DNA of 29,879 nucleotides, taken from NCBI GenBank assembly GCA_040376925.1, contig JBEIPU010000025.1, positions 1 to 29,879 on the forward strand, written 5' to 3'. Below the pieces are notes generated by a model. That model had not been told where the DNA came from. It did no database searches and saw nothing but the letters and a program-made list of their open reading frames with translations. The stretch's first letter is position 1. Every line of letters begins with the position of its first letter. Positions 15,480-23,510 of this stretch are shown here, piece after piece. Origin of the DNA: RAM1 sp040376925. Its GTDB lineage: Bacteria; Pseudomonadota; Gammaproteobacteria; Burkholderiales; Burkholderiaceae_C. A program made the position numbers and the translations under genes.

Positions 15480-17684
15480 TCAAGCCGCCCCGGCCTTGAC
15501 CTTCAACCGCCACGCATGCAGCAGCGGCTCGGTATACCCGCTGGGCTGCTCCTTGCCCTTGAACACCAGCTCGGTGGCCGCCTGGTAGGCCGCGCCTGAA
15601 TAGTTGCCGGTCATGGGCTTGTACAGCGGGTCGGCTGCGTTCTGCTTGTCCACCACCTCGGCCATGCGCTTGAAGGTGGCGTTGACCTGGGCCTTGGTGA
15701 CCACGCCGTGGTGCAGCCAGTTGGCCATGTGCTGGCTGGAAATGCGCAGCGTCGCGCGGTCTTCCATCAGGCCCACGTTGTGGATGTCGGGCACCTTGGA
15801 GCAGCCCACGCCCTGGTCGATCCAGCGCACCACGTAGCCCAGGATGCCCTGCGCGTTGTTGTCCAGCTCCTGCTGCTTGTCGGCGTCGCTCCACTTCGGC
15901 GCCTTCACCACCGGGATGCTCAGCAGGTCGTTGAGGATGGCGTCGCGCTGTGCGTCGGCGTCGATCTTTTCCAGGTCCTTCTGCACATCGGCCACCTTGA
16001 CCTGGTGGTAGTGCAGGGCGTGCAGCGTGGCGCCCGTGGGGCTGGGCACCCAGGCGGTGTTGGCGCCGGCCTTGGGGTGCGCAATCTTCTGCTGCAGCAT
16101 GGCGGCCATCAGGTCGGGCATGGCCCACATGCCCTTGCCGATCTGCGCCTTGCCGCGCAGGCCGCAGCTCAGGCCCACCAGCACATTGTTCTTCTCATAG
16201 GCCTGGATCCATGCGCTGCTCTTCATATCGCCCTTGCGCAGCACGGGGCCGGCCTGCATGCAGCTGTGCATTTCGTCGCCGGTGCGATCCAGGAAGCCGG
16301 TGTTGATGAAGGCCACGCGGCTGGCGGCCGCGGCAATGCAGGCCTTCAGGTTCACGCTGGTGCGGCGCTCTTCGTCCATGATGCCCAGCTTCACGGTGCT
16401 GTCCTTCAGGCCCAGCACCTTTTCCACACGGGTGAACAGCTCGGCGGCAAACGCCACTTCGGCGGGGCCGTGCATCTTGGGCTTGACGATATAGACGCTG
16501 CCGGTGCGGCTGTTACGAATACCGTTCGCTCCGTGACCTTGCAGGTCGTGCAGCGCGATGGTGGTGGTGATGACCGCGTCCATGATCCCTTCGGGGATTT
16601 CCTTCGTGCTGCCGTCAGCCGCCGTGTACAGGATGGCCGGGTTGGTCATCAGGTGGCCCACATTGCGCACAAACATCAGCGAGCGGCCGTGCAGCTTGAC
16701 CTCGCCGCCCTGGGGCGACGTGTACACGCGGTCCGGGTTCAGCCCGCGCTTGAAGGTGGTGCCGCCCTTGCTCACGTCCTCGGTCAGCGTGCCTTTCAGG
16801 ATACCCAGCCAGTTGCTGTACGCCAGCACCTTGTCCTGCGCGTCCACCACGGCCACGGAATCTTCCAGGTCCAGGATGGTGGACAGCGCGGCTTCCAGCA
16901 CCAGGTCGCTGACGCCGGCCGGGTCGCTCGCGCCGATCGGCGTCTTGCGGTTGATGCGGATGTCCAGGTGCAGGCCGTTGTGCGCCAGCAGCACGCTGGA
17001 GGGGTTGGCCGCATCGCCCTGGTAGCCGACAAAGCGCTTTTCTTTCTTGAGCCCGGTGGACTTGCCGCTCTTGAGCGTGACCACCAGCTTGCCGTTGATC
17101 ACGGCATAGCCCGTGCTGTCCACATGCGAGCCTTGCGCCAGCGGCGCCGTGCGGTCCAGCACATGGCGTGCGTATTCAATGACCTTGGCGCCGCGTTTGG
17201 GGTTGTAGCCCGTGCCCTTTTCACAGCCATCGGCTTCAGGGATCACATCGGTGCCGTACAGCGCGTCATACAGGCTGCCCCAGCGCGCGTTGGCGGCATT
17301 CAGCGCATAGCGTGCGTTCAGGATGGGCACCACCAGCTGCGGGCCGGCCTGTGTGGCCAGCTCGGCGTCCACGTTCTTCGTGGTGGCCTTGACCTTGGCG
17401 GGCACGGGCACCAGGTAGCCGATTTTTTCCAGGAACTTGCGGTAGGTCTTCATGCCCTTGATCGGGCCGGGGTTGGCCTTGTGCCAGGCGTCCAGCTCGG
17501 TCTGCAGGCGGTCGCGCTCGGCCAGCAGTGCGATGTTTTTCGGCGCGAGATCGGCCACGATGGCATCAAAGCCCTTCCAGAATGCGGCGCTGGCCACACC
17601 CGTGCCGGGCAGCACCTGGGTTTCGATGAACTGGTGCAGTTCGGTGGCCACTTGCAGGCGGTGGACTTGGGTGCGTGCGGTCAT
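15480..17684 (-). CDS. glcB: Malate synthase G
   Basis: Malate synthase G condenses glyoxylate and acetyl-CoA to malate, the final step of glycolate/glyoxylate assimilation. The product is 734 residues (family about 720-730). Diagnostic segments are NSRTGSVYIVKPKMHGPAEVAFAAE with the catalytic arginine, LGIMDEERRTSVNLKACI, FLDRTGDEMHSCM, and GVGCSKVPDIHNVGLMEDRATLR. C628 and D642 stand 14 residues apart, as do C617 and the catalytic base D631 in the E. coli enzyme. The ATG at 17684 has AAGGAG upstream. It follows the haloacid dehalogenase gene by 18 bases on the same strand, so a shared transcript is likely. No glcC, glcDEF or aceA is in the window. Confidence 0.97.
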   Translation of the reverse strand: MTARTQVHRLQVATELHQFIETQVLPGTGVASAAFWKGFDAIVADLAPKNIALLAERDRLQTELDAWHKANPGPIKGMKTYRKFLEKIGYLVPVPAKVKATTKNVDAELATQAGPQLVVPILNARYALNAANARWGSLYDALYGTDVIPEADGCEKGTGYNPKRGAKVIEYARHVLDRTAPLAQGSHVDSTGYAVINGKLVVTLKSGKSTGLKKEKRFVGYQGDAANPSSVLLAHNGLHLDIRINRKTPIGASDPAGVSDLVLEAALSTILDLEDSVAVVDAQDKVLAYSNWLGILKGTLTEDVSKGGTTFKRGLNPDRVYTSPQGGEVKLHGRSLMFVRNVGHLMTNPAILYTAADGSTKEIPEGIMDAVITTTIALHDLQGHGANGIRNSRTGSVYIVKPKMHGPAEVAFAAELFTRVEKVLGLKDSTVKLGIMDEERRTSVNLKACIAAAASRVAFINTGFLDRTGDEMHSCMQAGPVLRKGDMKSSAWIQAYEKNNVLVGLSCGLRGKAQIGKGMWAMPDLMAAMLQQKIAHPKAGANTAWVPSPTGATLHALHYHQVKVADVQKDLEKIDADAQRDAILNDLLSIPVVKAPKWSDADKQQELDNNAQGILGYVVRWIDQGVGCSKVPDIHNVGLMEDRATLRISSQHMANWLHHGVVTKAQVNATFKRMAEVVDKQNAADPLYKPMTGNYSGAAYQAATELVFKGKEQPSGYTEPLLHAWRLKVKAGAA

Positions 17685-17702
17685 GGTTTGCTCCTTGGGA
17701 AT

Positions 17703-18380
17703 TCAGAAAAACAAAAGTGCGTCGCGCAGGTTGGTGCCTGTGCGGGTGGGCTGTGTGCCCAGTTCTTCAAACGGCAGCTGGTAACGGTTGACCCAGAGCG
17801 TGCGAAATCCATACCAGGTGGCTGCCAGCGCGTCCCAGCCATTGCAGCTCACGAAGGCAATTTGCCGGGCGTCCAGGCCCGTGGCCTGCGGGCCCAGGGC
17901 ATAGGCGTCGGGGTGGGTTTTGTATTTGCGGATGGGGTCCACGCTGATCACATGGTCCAGCAGGCCGTCCAGCCCGGCGCTCTTGACGGCCACGGCCAGC
18001 ATGTCGGGGTCGCCATTGCTCAGAATGCCCGTGACGATGCCTTTGGCTTTCAGGGCTTGCAGTACTTCCCGGTTTTCCGGGAAGGCGCTCAGGTGGCGGT
18101 ACTGGTTCATCAACTGGTGCTCGTGCGCCGGCGTGAGCGCCAGGCCCAGCTTCTTGCAGCTGTACCGCAGGGCGGCCTGCGTGATGTCCCAGAACGGCCT
18201 GTAGTGCGCGCCATGGTTGCTGGTGGTCACCAGGCGCGTGTATTCAATCTGCTTGTCGCGCCACAGCACGCTCAGGGCCTGCCCCTGGCCGGCAAACAGT
18301 TGCTCCGCCAGCAGGCCCACGCTGTACACGTCAAACAGCGTGCCATAGGCGTCGAACAGGATGGCCTTGGGTTTTTCCAT
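17703..18380 (-). CDS. Haloacid dehalogenase, type II (L-2-haloacid dehalogenase)
   Basis: The 225-residue HAD-superfamily protein carries the full set of residues shown to matter in L-2-haloacid dehalogenase of Pseudomonas sp. YL: D10 nucleophile and T14 in FDAYGTLFDV, R41, S121 with N122 in ILSNGDP, K154, Y160, and S178/N180/D183 in SCNGWD. Downstream residues are shifted by three relative to the YL enzyme. Such enzymes convert L-2-haloacids to D-2-hydroxyacids, and haloacetates to glycolate. The ATG at 18380 lacks a Shine-Dalgarno sequence; TACAGT lies 6 bases upstream. It precedes malate synthase G by 18 bases, suggesting that glycolate or glyoxylate made from haloacetate could feed GlcB. 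A general phosphatase role cannot be fully excluded. Confidence 0.88.
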   Translation of the reverse strand: MEKPKAILFDAYGTLFDVYSVGLLAEQLFAGQGQALSVLWRDKQIEYTRLVTTSNHGAHYRPFWDITQAALRYSCKKLGLALTPAHEHQLMNQYRHLSAFPENREVLQALKAKGIVTGILSNGDPDMLAVAVKSAGLDGLLDHVISVDPIRKYKTHPDAYALGPQATGLDARQIAFVSCNGWDALAATWYGFRTLWVNRYQLPFEELGTQPTRTGTNLRDALLFF

Positions 18381-18407
18381 GTCACGACTGTATTCGGAAC
18401 TTTGAGT

Positions 18408-18415
18408 GACATTAA
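18408..18415. repeat. second copy of a half-site in the dehalogenase/aminotransferase spacer
   Basis: GACATTAA here is the reverse complement of TTAATGTC at 18516-18523, which covers one arm and the centre of the 18512-18531 palindrome. Two copies in a 163-base divergent spacer suggest binding sites for one regulator acting on both genes. This is pattern only. Confidence 0.3.
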
Positions 18416-18511
18416 GTCAAAGAAAAGCGTTTTATCCATGACTAAATCAGTCGCAATCGGCTGCGCACCAAGTTGGGGTAGGCCCGCATGGCAGGGGCGG
18501 CGCATGCGCAT

Positions 18512-18531
18512 ATATTTAATGTCTTAAATAT
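18512..18531. promoter_or_regulatory. AT-rich palindromic operator candidate upstream of the HisC-like gene
   Basis: ATATTTAA-TGTC-TTAAATAT is a perfect inverted repeat with 8-base arms, standing out in a GC-rich spacer. It overlaps a possible -10 (TATATT, 18511-18516, with ATGGCA 17 bases upstream) and the expected transcription start, 12 bases before the ATG at 18544. A bound regulator here would repress. No regulator gene is adjacent. Confidence 0.5.
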
Positions 18532-18543
18532 TCTTGCGCTTTC

Positions 18544-19530
18544 ATGATTCTTCTGGCCTCCAATGAAAACCCGCTGGGCATGCCCCTGGCGGCGCAACGG
18601 GCAGCGGCTGGCGCGCTGCAGGGCGCGGGCACCTACCCTGACCCCAATGGCACCGAACTCAAGGCCGCGCTCGCCGCACGGCTGGGCGTGCCCGCGGGCT
18701 GGATCACGCTGGGCAGCGGTTCCAGCGAAATCCTCACGCTCACCGCTCAGGCCTGCGTGCAGCCCGGGCATGGCGTGGTGTGGTCGCAGTACGGCTTCAT
18801 CGTGTATGGCCAGGCGGCGGCGCTGGTGCGTGGCCAGGCGGTGGTGGTGCCCGCGCGCGACTACGGTCACGACCTGGGGGCCATGCGGGCGGCCGTCAAC
18901 GTGGACACGCGCCTGATTTTTGTCGCCAATCCCAACAACCCCACCGGCAGCTTCATCGACCCGGCCTGGCTGCAGGGTTTCATTGCCAGCGTGCCGCCGC
19001 AGGTGACCGTGCTGCTGGACGAGGCCTATACCGAATACCTGTCGCCCGCGCAGCGCTACAACAGCATGGACTGGGTGCGCGCCCACCCCAACCTGATCGT
19101 GGCGCGGACCTTCTCCAAGGCCTACGGGCTGGCCGGGCTGCGCGTGGGCTACGGCGTGGCGCAGCCGGCGCTGACCGCGCGGCTCAACGCCATCCGCCCG
19201 CGCTTTAACGTCACCACCCCCGCGCTGGCCGCCGCCTGCGCCGCGCTGGCCGACGACGACTACCTGGCGCGCAGCTACGCGCTGAACACCGCGGCGCGCG
19301 AGCAGCTCACCACCGGCCTGTCGGCGCTGGGGCTGCAATGCCTGCCATCTGCCGGCAATTTCGTGACCGCGCGCTTTGCCGATGCGCCGGCCGCGCTGGC
19401 CGCCCATGCGCGGCTGCTGGCCGCCGGCATTGCCGTGTCAACGCTGGAGCCCTACGGCATGGCCGAGTGGCTGCGCATCAGCGTGGGCCTGGCCGAACAC
19501 AACCGCGCGCTGCTGGCCGCGCTGGCCTGA
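18544..19530 (+). CDS. HisC-like class I/II aminotransferase, short at the N-terminus
   Basis: This is a PLP-dependent fold-type I aminotransferase of 328 residues, closest in style to histidinol-phosphate aminotransferase. Visible are LASNENPLG (4-12), TLGSGSSEIL (56-64), NPNNPTG (129-135), DEAY (159-162), and TFSKAYGLAGLRVGYG with the PLP lysine K192 and R200, plus EWLRISVG near the C-terminus. Typical HisC proteins have about 25 residues before the SNENP motif; here the ATG stands three codons before it and an in-frame stop lies at 18517. The gene is therefore really short at the 5' end. No other his gene is near, so its substrate may differ (aromatic or other amino acid). A Bug/TctC gene follows after 31 bases. 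Confidence 0.85.
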   Translation: MILLASNENPLGMPLAAQRAAAGALQGAGTYPDPNGTELKAALAARLGVPAGWITLGSGSSEILTLTAQACVQPGHGVVWSQYGFIVYGQAAALVRGQAVVVPARDYGHDLGAMRAAVNVDTRLIFVANPNNPTGSFIDPAWLQGFIASVPPQVTVLLDEAYTEYLSPAQRYNSMDWVRAHPNLIVARTFSKAYGLAGLRVGYGVAQPALTARLNAIRPRFNVTTPALAAACAALADDDYLARSYALNTAAREQLTTGLSALGLQCLPSAGNFVTARFADAPAALAAHARLLAAGIAVSTLEPYGMAEWLRISVGLAEHNRALLAALA

Positions 19531-19561
19531 TCATTTTTGACCCCCACGCGAAGGAGAACGC

Positions 19562-20518
19562 ATGATGAAACGCCGCCAATTCAACGTCCTGGCCGCCACC
19601 GCCGCCTTGACAGCCCCCGTGTTTGCGCAGGAACGCACGCTCAAAATCGTGGTGGGTTTTCCGCCCGGCGGGTCGGTGGACGTGATTGCGCGTCTGCTGG
19701 CCGACAAGCTGCGCGCGTCGCTGGGCCAGAACGTCATCGTGGACAACAAGCCCGGCGCCGGCGGGCGGGTGGCGCTCAATGAAGTCAAGCGCGCCGCGCC
19801 GGACGGCCAGACGCTGGTGCTGTCGCCCAGTGGCGCGCTGGTGATCCAGCCCTGGCTGTTTTCCAACCTGGGCTATGACCCGATCAAGGACTTCACCGCG
19901 ATCTCGCGGGTGACCACGTTTGACTTCGCCGTGACAGCCGGCCCCGGCGCCCCTGCGGGCGACCTGAAGGCCGTGCTGGCCTGGATGAAAGCCAACCCGG
20001 CCAAGGCCAATTACGCCACCTCGGGCGCGGGCACGGTGCCGCATTTCGCGGGGCAGCTGCTGGGCCAGGCGGTGGGCGTGCCCATGACGCATGTGGCCTA
20101 CCGCGGCGGCGCTCCGGCGGCGCAGGACCTGATCGGCGGGCAGGTACCGCTGATGGTGGACACGGCGTCCGAGACCATCGAGCACCACAAGGCGGGCAAG
20201 GTGCGCATCCTGGCCGTCACGGGTGAGGCGCGCTCCAGGGCCCTGCCCGATGTGCCCACGCTCAAGGAGCTGGGCATCAACACCGCCGCAGATGCGTTCT
20301 TTGGCCTGTACGGCCCCGCAGGCATGCCGGCTGATGTAGTGGCCCGCATCGACCGCGCCGTGGCCGATGCGCTCAAGGCGCCCGATGTGCAGGAGAAGAT
20401 ATTCAACTTCGGCCTGGTCCCCAACCATGCACCGGCAGCGGCACTGAGCGCCAGCCAGGCGGAGCACCTGAAGCGCTGGGAGGCGCCGATCAAGGCGTCG
20501 GGCTTCAAGGCCGAGTAA
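19562..20518 (+). CDS. Tripartite tricarboxylate transporter substrate-binding protein (Bug/TctC family)
   Basis: This is a periplasmic solute-binding protein of 318 residues. AAGGAG precedes the ATG. The signal peptide starts MMKRRQFNVLAATAALTAPVFAQ, with twin arginines resembling a Tat signal. Family motifs are IVVGFPPGGSVDVIARLLADKL (about 29-50), VIVDNKPGAGG, GYDPIKDFTAIS and HVAYRGGAPAAQDLIGGQV. These proteins bind carboxylates or related anions. No membrane partners (tctA, tctB) are present, so it is one of the orphan receptors common in Burkholderiales. Its 3' end overlaps that of the convergent IclR gene by 14 bases. Confidence 0.93.
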   Translation: MMKRRQFNVLAATAALTAPVFAQERTLKIVVGFPPGGSVDVIARLLADKLRASLGQNVIVDNKPGAGGRVALNEVKRAAPDGQTLVLSPSGALVIQPWLFSNLGYDPIKDFTAISRVTTFDFAVTAGPGAPAGDLKAVLAWMKANPAKANYATSGAGTVPHFAGQLLGQAVGVPMTHVAYRGGAPAAQDLIGGQVPLMVDTASETIEHHKAGKVRILAVTGEARSRALPDVPTLKELGINTAADAFFGLYGPAGMPADVVARIDRAVADALKAPDVQEKIFNFGLVPNHAPAAALSASQAEHLKRWEAPIKASGFKAE

Positions 20519-21257
20519 GCGACACCAGTCCGCTGAGCTCGCGGGCGCTGTCCAGCACCGGCTTGACGTGGCGTTCGTCATAGCGGTGGGTGGGCATGGT
20601 GAGCGTGAGCGCCGCGGCGATCTGGCCGTCAGCGTGGAACACCGGCGCCGAGATGCCCGCCACCCCGGCCAGACGGTCGCCTTCGGCGGCGTAATAGCCA
20701 TGCTCGCGGATGGCGGCGTACAGCTTGCGGTCGCGCGCGGCGGCCTTGCTGCGCACCGGGTCAAACGCGATCAGTACGCGCGCGCCGGTGCCGCGGTCAG
20801 CCGGCAGCACGTCGCCAGCCTTGATGTGGTCGCGCACCGGGTGCGGTGAGTCCACCCGGTACAGGCACAGGCGCACTGCGTCCGCGCCCTGGCCCTGCTG
20901 CACATGGTAGGCCGCGCTCTCGCCCGTGTGCGCGACCAGGCGGCGCAGCACCGGCATCACCACGCGGTCCAGCGAGAACGATGCGGCGTACACGCTGTTC
21001 AGGCGTGCCAGCTCTGCGCCCAGTGCGTAGCGGCCGTCGTCCAGCCGCTGCACCATGCCCGCGTGCTCCAGCGACGCCAGCAGGCGCAGCGTGGTGCTTT
21101 TGTACAGGCGCGTACGCGCGGCCAGCTCCGCCAGGCCCAGCGACAGGTCCCCCTGGCGGAAGGCCGCCAGCAGCGTCAGCGCCCGGTCCACCGCCGCCAC
21201 GCCACCAGGCGCGGCATGGGCATCGGCAATGGATTCAGTCTGTGCTTTGCGGGGCAT
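20505..21257 (-). CDS. IclR-family transcriptional regulator
   Basis: This 250-residue regulator has an N-terminal winged helix-turn-helix (DRALTLLAAFRQGDLSLGLAELAARTRLYKSTTLRLL, about residues 24-60, with the wing to about 78) and a C-terminal effector domain (residues 95-250) with GTGARVLIAF and GVAGISAPVFHADGQIAAALTLTMP. IclR proteins usually control adjacent catabolic genes and themselves. It is divergent from the HMG-CoA-lyase-type gene across an 89-base spacer, making that operon its likely target. The effector is unknown. Confidence 0.93.
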   Translation of the reverse strand: MPRKAQTESIADAHAAPGGVAAVDRALTLLAAFRQGDLSLGLAELAARTRLYKSTTLRLLASLEHAGMVQRLDDGRYALGAELARLNSVYAASFSLDRVVMPVLRRLVAHTGESAAYHVQQGQGADAVRLCLYRVDSPHPVRDHIKAGDVLPADRGTGARVLIAFDPVRSKAAARDRKLYAAIREHGYYAAEGDRLAGVAGISAPVFHADGQIAAALTLTMPTHRYDERHVKPVLDSARELSGLVSLTRP

Positions 21258-21316
21258 GGCTTGGGCAGGTCAAATTGACAGAGCGGGGTAAACCGGCGAA
21301 CATTTCACTAGAAAGA

Positions 21317-21345
21317 ACTATATTCTGTCTATTGGAACAGTGCAA
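21317..21345 (-). promoter_or_regulatory. predicted promoter of the IclR gene
   Basis: On the minus strand TTGCAC (21345-21340) is followed after 17 bases by TATAGT (21322-21317). The predicted start near 21310 leaves a leader of about 53 bases. The -35 box nearly touches the start codon of the divergent lyase gene at 21347, so regulator binding here could control both. A plus-strand TTGACA at 21275-21280 may be the -35 for the lyase operon, but its -10 at 17 bases (GAACAT) is poor. Confidence 0.5.
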
Positions 21346-21346
21346 G

Positions 21347-22297
21347 ATGCCGGAAGTTTCTGAAGTTCGTGTACCCCAGTTGATGATCAGCGAGGTCGGC
21401 CCGCGCGACGGTCTGCAGTCGGTCAAGGCCATCATGCCCACCGCCGCCAAGCTGCGCTGGCTGGATGCGCTGCATGCCGCAGGCCTGCGCGAGATCGAGG
21501 TCGCTTCATTCGTCCCAGCCAGGCTGCTGCCGCAGATGGCGGACGCCGCCCAGGTGGTGCGCCATGCCCGCCAGCTGCCCGGCCTGTGCGTCATGGCGCT
21601 GGTGCCCAACCTGCATGGCGCGCAGGCAGCGCTGGAAGCCGGTGCGCACAAGCTCACCATTCCCGTCTCGGCCAGCCCGGCGCATTCCATGGCCAATGTG
21701 CGCCGCACCCCGCAGGACATGGTGGAGCAGGTGCGCGCCATCGTGGCATTGCGGTACGACACCGCGCCCGGCGTGGGGGTGGAGGTGGGCATCTCCACCG
21801 CCTTTGGCTGCACGCTGCAAGGCGCCGTGGCGCCGGACGATGTGATCCGCCTGGCCGTGGCGCTGGCCGGCGCGGGCGTGGACGAGATCGGCCTGTCGGA
21901 CACCACCGGCATGGCCAACCCGGCGCAGGTGCGCCGCCTGTTCACACGGCTGCGCGCCGAGCTGGGCGCCACGGCCGGCGCAGCCCACATGCACAACACA
22001 CGCGGCCTGGGCCTGGCCAACTGTCTGGCCGCCTACGACGTGGGTGTGCGCACGTTTGACAGCTCGTTGGGCGGCCTGGGGGGCTGCCCCTATGCGCCCG
22101 GCGCGTCTGGCAACGTGGTCACGGAAGACCTGGTCTTCATGTTCGAGGCCATGGGCGTGGCCACCGGCGTGGACATTGAAAAACTCATCGCCGCCCGCGC
22201 ACCGCTGATGGCCGGCCTGCCCGGCGAGCCGGTGTACGGCATGACGCCCGAGGCCGGATTGCCCAAAGGTTTTGCACAGGAAACTGCCCATGTCTGA
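21347..22297 (+). CDS. HMG-CoA lyase family protein (hydroxymethylglutaryl-CoA lyase-like)
   Basis: The 316-residue TIM-barrel protein belongs to the HMG-CoA lyase family, which cleaves 3-hydroxy-3-methylglutaryl-CoA to acetyl-CoA and acetoacetate; some relatives cleave other 3-hydroxy-acyl-CoAs. Catalytic features are present: R20-D21 in GPRDGLQ, D185 in LSDTTGM, metal-binding H214 and H216 in AHMHNTRG, and C247 in the signature SSLGGLGGCPYAPGASGN. The ATG at 21347 begins just before the conserved IS-EVGPRDGLQ; the open frame runs further upstream, but only antisense to the IclR gene. It overlaps the CoA-transferase gene by 8 bases. In a catabolic operon with a CoA transferase, it probably acts on a CoA-activated dicarboxylic hydroxyacid and not on leucine breakdown, though this is inference. 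Confidence 0.92.
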   Translation: MPEVSEVRVPQLMISEVGPRDGLQSVKAIMPTAAKLRWLDALHAAGLREIEVASFVPARLLPQMADAAQVVRHARQLPGLCVMALVPNLHGAQAALEAGAHKLTIPVSASPAHSMANVRRTPQDMVEQVRAIVALRYDTAPGVGVEVGISTAFGCTLQGAVAPDDVIRLAVALAGAGVDEIGLSDTTGMANPAQVRRLFTRLRAELGATAGAAHMHNTRGLGLANCLAAYDVGVRTFDSSLGGLGGCPYAPGASGNVVTEDLVFMFEAMGVATGVDIEKLIAARAPLMAGLPGEPVYGMTPEAGLPKGFAQETAHV

Positions 22298-23480
22298 AAA
22301 GGAACTGCCGTACGCTGGCATCCGCGTCGTCGAATTCACCCACATGGTCATGGGCCCCACCTGCGGCATGGTGCTGGCCGACCTGGGCGCGGAGGTCATC
22401 AAGGTCGAGCCGATGGCCGGCGACAACACGCGCCGCCTGCTGGGCTCGGGCGCGGGCTTTTTTGCCATGTTCAACCGCAACAAGAAAAGCATTGCGCTGG
22501 ATCTGCACACGCCCGGCGGCAAGGAGGCCGCGCTGCGCCTGATCGCCACCGCCGACATCGTGAGCGAAAACTTCAAGCCCGGCACCATGAAAAAGCTGGG
22601 GCTGGACTACGCCAGCCTGAGCAAGCTCAACCCGCGCCTGATCTACGTGAGCCACAAGGGCTTTTTGCCGGGCCCGTACGACCACCGTACCGCGCTTGAT
22701 GAAGTGGTGCAGATGATGGGCGGCCTGGCCTACATGACGGGCCGCCCCGGCGACCCACTGCGCGCTGGCGCCAGCGTGAACGACATCATGGGCGGCATGT
22801 TTGGCGCGATCGGCGCCATGGCCGCGCTCAGCGCGCGCGAGAAAACCGGGCGCGGCCAGGAAGTGCAGAGCGCGCTGTTTGAAAACAACGTCTTCCTGGT
22901 GGCCCAGCACATGATGCAGTTTGCCGTGACGGGCAAGGCGGCCGACCCCATGCCGGGGCGCATCTCGGCATGGGGTGTTTATGACGTATTCACGGTCAGG
23001 GACGGTGAGCAGATCTTCCTGGCGGTGGTCAGCGACACGCAATGGGCGGTTTTTTGCGACGCGTTCGGCCTGGGCGACCTGAAAGCCGATGCGCGCCTGG
23101 CCACCAACAACGACCGCGTGCGCGCGCGCGGCTGGATGATGCCGTTGCTGCGCGAGCGCCTGGCGGGGCACACGGCGGCTGAACTGGGCAGGGTGTTCGA
23201 ACAGCACGGCCTGCCGTTTGCACCCATCACGCGCCCGCAGGACCTGTTTGACGACCCGCACCTGAACGGCACCGGCGGCCTGGCCCCGCTGACCTTGCCC
23301 GACGGGCGCGAAGCCCGCGTGCCGCTGCTGCCGCTGACGCTGGACGGCCGGCGCCCCGGCGTGCGCAGCAACCCGCCCGCCATCGGCCAGCACACCACGG
23401 CGCTGCTGCGTGAGGCGGGTTACACCGACGCCCAGATTGAGATGATGATTTCAATGCAATCAGTGCTTCAAGGGGGTTGA
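22290..23480 (+). CDS. CaiB/BaiF family CoA-transferase (class III)
   Basis: Class III CoA-transferases move CoA between carboxylic acids. The 396-residue product starts at the ATG at 22290 with AGGAAA upstream, inside the end of the lyase gene. Family features are GIRVVEFTHMVMGPTCGMVLADLGAEVIKVEP (10-41), FFAMFNRNKKSIALDL (57-72), LIYVSHKGF, and the catalytic aspartate D165 in GASVNDIMGGMFG. Family member names such as formyl-, citramalyl- or succinyl-CoA transferase cannot be assigned. The overlap with the lyase gene argues that it makes the CoA ester which the lyase cleaves, with a donor such as succinyl-CoA. Confidence 0.93.
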   Translation: MSEKELPYAGIRVVEFTHMVMGPTCGMVLADLGAEVIKVEPMAGDNTRRLLGSGAGFFAMFNRNKKSIALDLHTPGGKEAALRLIATADIVSENFKPGTMKKLGLDYASLSKLNPRLIYVSHKGFLPGPYDHRTALDEVVQMMGGLAYMTGRPGDPLRAGASVNDIMGGMFGAIGAMAALSAREKTGRGQEVQSALFENNVFLVAQHMMQFAVTGKAADPMPGRISAWGVYDVFTVRDGEQIFLAVVSDTQWAVFCDAFGLGDLKADARLATNNDRVRARGWMMPLLRERLAGHTAAELGRVFEQHGLPFAPITRPQDLFDDPHLNGTGGLAPLTLPDGREARVPLLPLTLDGRRPGVRSNPPAIGQHTTALLREAGYTDAQIEMMISMQSVLQGG

Positions 23481-23503
23481 TTTTTAACTTCCATCCGCAT
23501 AAT
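23477..23503 (+). promoter_or_regulatory. possible promoter of the LysR gene
   Basis: TTGATT (23477-23482) and CATAAT (23498-23503) are separated by 15 bases, a short spacing. CATAAT ends 7 bases before the ATG at 23511 and covers the alternative ATG at 23502, which favours the later start. Confidence 0.35.
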
Positions 23504-23510
23504 GTTCGAC

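Noticed and set aside
15708..18527. 939-codon plus-strand open frame opposite glcB and the dehalogenase gene
   Set aside because: Antisense shadow: both minus-strand genes have full catalytic motifs, and the plus-strand translation is valine/histidine-rich filler.
20846..21346. upstream extension of the HMG-CoA-lyase-type gene
   Set aside because: It runs antisense to the IclR gene, is proline/arginine-rich, and the conserved lyase N-terminus begins at 21347.
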